A stretch of 21,492 nt of DNA from Priapulus caudatus. Lineage: Eukaryota; Priapulida; Priapulimorpha; Priapulimorphida; Priapulidae. The position numbers and the translations under genes are program-made. The DNA is taken from contig NW_014578058.1 of NCBI RefSeq assembly GCF_000485595.1, positions 92,185-113,676 on the forward strand, in the 5' to 3' direction. The notes under the pieces are model-generated. The model had not been told where the DNA came from. It saw nothing but the letters and a program-made list of their open reading frames with translations, and ran no database searches. Positions 18,155 to 21,492 of this stretch are shown piece by piece (position 1 is the first letter of the stretch; each line of letters begins with the position of its first letter).

Positions 18155-18335
18155 TAGTTGCAGACCTAACAACTTGGGGTGACATTATTGGCTTTAAATT
18201 GTTTTCAGCGTTACTGGAAACGTGCGTTATGACGCAGCTCAACAGAAAGATGAAGTGTATCACGTTTTTTGCTAAACGGAGTTTTTACGTACGTCTGTTA
18301 GAGCGATCATTGCAGAGAAATATAATAAGAAATGA
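18155..18335. repeat. Module A (unit 3 copy)
   Basis: Homologue of 1-180, with fewer single-base insertions. The 79-codon frame at 18133-18372 is broken in unit 1 and is not called. Confidence 0.7.
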
Positions 18336-18605
18336 AAAAATAAAAAATATATATATAGTGCTGTGGCTGTGAGTGTGTGTGTGTGTGTGTGTGCGCGCGC
18401 CTCATCTGGCGCCGTGTGTGTGTGTAATTATTAGATATATTGATTATTATATAGATATATATCAATAACTAGATAACAATATTACAAAATATGTAATCAC
18501 ATGCAATATAATTATATATATATTATTTATTTATTTATGTTATATGTATAGATATAAATATTATATATATATATATATATTATATATACTATATCAATAA
18601 CTAGA
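18336..18605. repeat. TG/CG/AT simple sequence and AT module (unit 3)
   Basis: TG-rich sequence (18370-18425) with GCGCGC, then the AT module homologous to 15006-15192. The Helitron target is still empty at 18605/18606. Confidence 0.7.
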
Positions 18606-19211
18606 TAACATATATATACTAGAGCACTCGAGAGGCACAGATCTCCGCCAAGGCAGTCTTGAATTTTTTCAATGTGGAATTTCTTTTATTATTAATTAAT
18701 TAATTAAGTGGAAAATTAATTAATTAATTAATTAATAATTAATTAATTTGGATCCGGATTAGTGCGAGCGGTGCAGTGGGGGAGGACTGTGGTTTGCCCT
18801 TAGCCTGCGATGTTTGTAAGTCTACAGGCCAGCGCCACTAGCGGAAGTGAAAACTGAAACGTGCATGGTAACAACACGACACACACAACACGGGCACGCC
18901 GTGAAAAACAATAACCTCCTGCCACGCTCCTGGCGGAGGTAAATATGTAAATATACACGCATGTCTTATCTATATTCTATATATAGATAAAGTGTTCAGC
19001 CAAAATTAGTTCCGTACTGTGATAACTAGAGAACTCTGGGCCGCCAGCTTTAGAAGAAAACTTAAAGATATTTTCAAAATCAGCCACGTCTTGTTAAAAA
19101 TGTTAAAAAGTTTAAAAAAGTTAAAAAATTTGATAAAATTCGATTATCAAGTAGATAGCCGGCTGCGTACACATTAAAACATCACTACGTGGAATTCATG
19201 ATGTTATACCA
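18606..19211. repeat. Shared block upstream of SINE head (unit 3 copy)
   Basis: Homologous to 15889-16470, with TTAATTAA-rich sequence at 18690-18750. Many one-base differences suggest consensus errors as well as divergence. No gene is seen. Confidence 0.6.
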
Positions 19212-19408
19212 TTAACGGCGCAGTGGCATAATCGCTAGAAATCTGTCTCACTACGCCGGGATTCCGGGTTTTGAGTTCCCAGGCTGGGCGAAGTTATTTT
19301 CTCCCTTTTTCCTATTTTTTCCCTTTACCTACTTCTTTAGTATTGGAATTATTTGTAAATTATTTTAATGTCTTTTATCTTTTTGATTTCTTATTGTTTT
19401 TTTACTGT
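19212..19408 (+). mobile_element. tRNA-like SINE head (unit 3 copy)
   Basis: GGCGCAGTGGC (19217-19227) fits an A box and GGGTTTTGAGTTCCC (about 19265-19280) is a B box with an inserted T. The pyrimidine-rich tail and transition to GGGAT repeats are as in unit 2. Confidence 0.5.
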
Positions 19409-19735
19409 TTGAATTGGGATGGGATGGCATGGGATGGCATGGAATGCGCATGCGATGCGGATTGGAATGGAGCGGATGGGATGGGATGGGGATGGATGGG
19501 ATGAGATGGGATGGGATGGGATGGGATGTGGATGGGATTGGGATGGGATAGGGATGAGATGGGATGGGCATGGGATGGGATGGCGCGATGGGATGGGATG
19601 GCGACTGGATGTGGATGGGATGCGGATGGCGATGGGATGGCGAATGGATGGGCTGGGACTGGGATGGGATGGGATTTGCGGCATGGGATGGCGCATGGAA
19701 TGGGACTGGGTATCGGCGATGGCGATATGGGGACT
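19409..19735. repeat. GGGAT minisatellite (unit 3)
   Basis: GGGATGGGAT-based array with GGCAT, GGCGAT and GTGGAT variants. It is more diverged and longer than the unit 2 array and lacks the inverted right arm. Long frames on both strands are repeat artefacts. Confidence 0.9.
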
Positions 19736-20147
19736 ATCACGGTGAAAATACACATTTTGAAAAGTTTGTCAACTTATAACGCTGTCGCTTTTACACTGAG
19801 AACATGTAGGCGCTTTAGTAAAATTGAAATATTAGGTCTCAAGGTGCCGGAAAAGTGAATAGGTGTTTTAACGCTGTGATGAAAACCACACTTGTGAACG
19901 AATAGGTCTTTTTAAGTGCGCATATGGCGCGCGTTCGTTTCTTGATAGGCCTACTTGTGACATTTTCAACGCGATACCCCCCCCCGCTAGATAATTGTAA
20001 TAGGTTGGCCGCTCATATCTATTCTAGCGAGTCAAATCATGCGCACGCAGTAAAAAGCAGCACGTGTATGGTTTGATCGTATATGACGATCACGTGTATG
20101 ACATCGTACTCGGAAATAATTATTTTTACTGTGGTAATGCGTTATCA
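19736..20147. other. Unit 3-specific unique stretch
   Basis: No counterpart in the window. It contains a run of nine C (19977-19985) and two CACGTGTATG words (about 20070 and 20091) that overlap E-box-type CACGTG. No coding frame or RNA gene is recognisable. Confidence 0.5.
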
Positions 20148-20513
20148 GAAAAATGACTAATTACATATTACAGTTCTGTTCCTATAAATACTATTTTATT
20201 GTTTAAAAAAAAAAAAATTTGCTTCATAATTAAATCGAATATGATTGGAAGCTGAGGGAAATATCTAAAACGTAAATATTTTGTTATCATGCATGATATA
20301 ACCTACAAGGCAACAACAGCCACTAGGCTTCTCTTATAGAATTCAGTTTATCTAATCATACACATGTTCAGGCCCAGCTCTAGTACTATATCCCTTGTTT
20401 CCACAATGTATGTTCAATCTATATGCGCAAACAATGTATATTCTATCTTTTTCTATCGCAACAGTTATAGAAAACAATTAATTTCTTTATATTGTTCAAG
20501 ATTTTCTGCCAAT
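20148..20513. repeat. Module B, upstream flank of GPCR gene 3
   Basis: Homologous to 541-858, with additional sequence around 20350-20470. Confidence 0.65.
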
Positions 20514-20517
20514 TTTA
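20514..20517. other. Empty target site of the foldback element
   Basis: CTGCCAATTTTAGGTGTGAC is uninterrupted here. Units 1 and 2 carry the foldback element at this point between two TTTA copies. Confidence 0.85.
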
Positions 20518-20607
20518 GGTGTGACATCACTTGTTTAGTTCAACGACTCGATTTTATTGGGGCGTTGTGAGTTGATGCTCGCGCGCACACGCAGCATTAT
20601 ATAAATA
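20518..20607 (+). promoter_or_regulatory. Core promoter of GPCR gene 3
   Basis: Has the inverted CCAAT box (TTATTGG) and TATAAATA (20600-20607). The palindrome is changed to TGAGTTGATGCTCG. The leader to 20953 is ATG-free, as in the other copies. Confidence 0.7.
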
Positions 20608-20953
20608 CAAGGGTGCGTAAATGACTTGACAGTTTGCAACCTGTGCGTCATAATAGAAGCTTCTAGCTTTTGGTTAAACGTAACAACGCATTTCAGATCT
20701 TTGTGAACTAAATCTATTTAAGACGAAAATATATAGCAGAAACGGTGTGAAATTCGGACCCTTGTATCGTCATCAAGCGAAGACAATCTGACTGACTGGT
20801 CAATAATCTACTCGCCACGCAGCCTTCTTCAAAGAGCAGATAGATTTTAGTTGGACCCAAACAATTCGTTTCCTAACGTGCCCAAGAAGCTCTTCAAAAC
20901 GAGAATATATAGCAAGAAACAAGAAAACGGAGACGCATTCAATATCAACAACA

Positions 20954-21244
20954 ATGAATGGAACCCGATTAGACAACGACAGCAACCCGATCGGTAGTCA
21001 AAAGGATATCGTAGACGAGATAGCTCGTAGCAAAGCATATTTTTATCAAATGACAACGTTAGTCAAAGCGCTGGTATTATTGTTGTTTGCGACGACCAGT
21101 GCACTCACACTGGTGGGAAACGGTCTCGTGATTATCATCATAGCAAAGATTCGCCGACTGCAGATACCAGCAAACCTCACGATTCTTAATTTGGCGTGTT
21201 ATGACTTCATGATGGGACTCCTACCAATCGTAGCCTTAACACCT
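20954..21244 (+). CDS. Class A GPCR, tandem copy 3 (partial, first 97 codons)
   Basis: Encodes the N-terminus, TM1 and most of TM2 of the same receptor, with the N2 sequon, VGNG of TM1 and LACYD of TM2. It differs from copy 1 at about 21 of 97 residues, clustered in TM1 (ATT for VAV at 46-48) and TM2 (83-95). The frame is intact up to a single N at 21245. The sequence after that N is an unrelated satellite, so the missing 230 residues are most simply explained by an assembly join. A true 3' truncation cannot be excluded. Confidence 0.85.
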
Positions 21245-21245
21245 N

Positions 21246-21492
21246 GTTCTACCTGTCTGTACTCTATATTTACCTGTGCTTCACTTGTCTGATCTCCATA
21301 TTTACCTGTGCTCTACCTGTCTGTACTCTATATTTACCTGTGCTCGACCTGTCTGATCTCCATATTTACCTGTACTCGACCTGTCTGATCTCCATATTTA
21401 CCTGTACTCGACCTGTCTGATCTCCATATTTACCTGTGCTCTACCTGTCCGTACTCCATATTTACCTGTACTCGACCTGTCTGATCTCCATA
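21246..21492. repeat. 32-bp satellite array
   Basis: About 7.7 copies of a 32-base unit, close to ACCTGTCTGATCTCC followed by ATATTTACCTGTACTCG. The copy starts at 21251, 21283, 21315 and 21347 show an exact 32-base step. Types with CTGTACTC and CTGATCTCC alternate at first, hinting at a 64-base higher-order repeat. It runs to the window end and occurs nowhere else here. Confidence 0.9.

Noticed and set aside
20954-21244. Gene 3 as a naturally truncated pseudogene
   Set aside because: The frame is intact to a single N, after which unrelated satellite begins; a scaffold join explains it better.
21246-21492. CRISPR-like regular spacing
   Set aside because: The whole 32-base unit repeats with no unique spacers; it is an ordinary satellite in animal DNA.

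Overview
The window is metazoan nuclear DNA. It has intronless class A (rhodopsin-like) GPCR genes with TATA promoters, a Helitron with a clean empty site, a tRNA-like SINE head, foldback DNA transposons, dinucleotide microsatellites and interstitial TTAGGG telomere-type tracts. TTAGGG argues against insects (TTAGG) and nematodes (TTAGGC); a marine invertebrate is a reasonable guess, but the sequence does not name the species. Only the GPCR genes look like protein-coding genes.

The window is a tandem segmental duplication. Two complete units and part of a third each carry one plus-strand GPCR of the same subfamily, with starts at 1454, 10081 and 20954 (spacing 8.6 and 10.9 kb). Unit order, inferred by comparing copies: module A (1-180 = 18155-18335; its first bases also at 8840-8860), simple repeats, module B (541-850 = 20148-20513), core promoter and ATG-free leader, GPCR, 3' region, conserved spacer, a degenerate AT-rich array of about 20-bp period with two interruptions (one holding a CTCF-like site), a conserved block, a TTAGGG tract, module D, then module A of the next unit.

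The copies differ by insertions, many with an empty allele in a sister unit. Units 1 and 2 carry a foldback element just upstream of the promoter that unit 3 lacks. Unit 1 alone has a 2.1-kb composite insertion (2805-4913: candidate LTR plus a long-TIR element) and smaller insertions at about 6412-6505 and 7786-7907. Unit 2 has a 3-kb block (about 14738-17795) with (TG)n, a 696-bp Helitron, a SINE-like head, a GGGAT array and an inverted duplication. A relative of that block, without the Helitron, lies at a different place in unit 3 (18370-19735).

Genes 1 and 2 are 89% identical in protein, but 17 of 35 replacements fall in a 37-codon stretch covering TM2, ECL1 and TM3, with only two synonymous codon differences there. 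This fits diversifying selection on a ligand-facing surface and suggests an expanding, possibly chemosensory, family; ligand and tissue are unknown.

Assembly cautions: there is a 10-N gap at 8861-8870. A single N at 21245 joins gene 3 to an unrelated 32-bp satellite, so its truncation is probably a mis-join. Many scattered one-base indels between non-coding copies suggest imperfect consensus.
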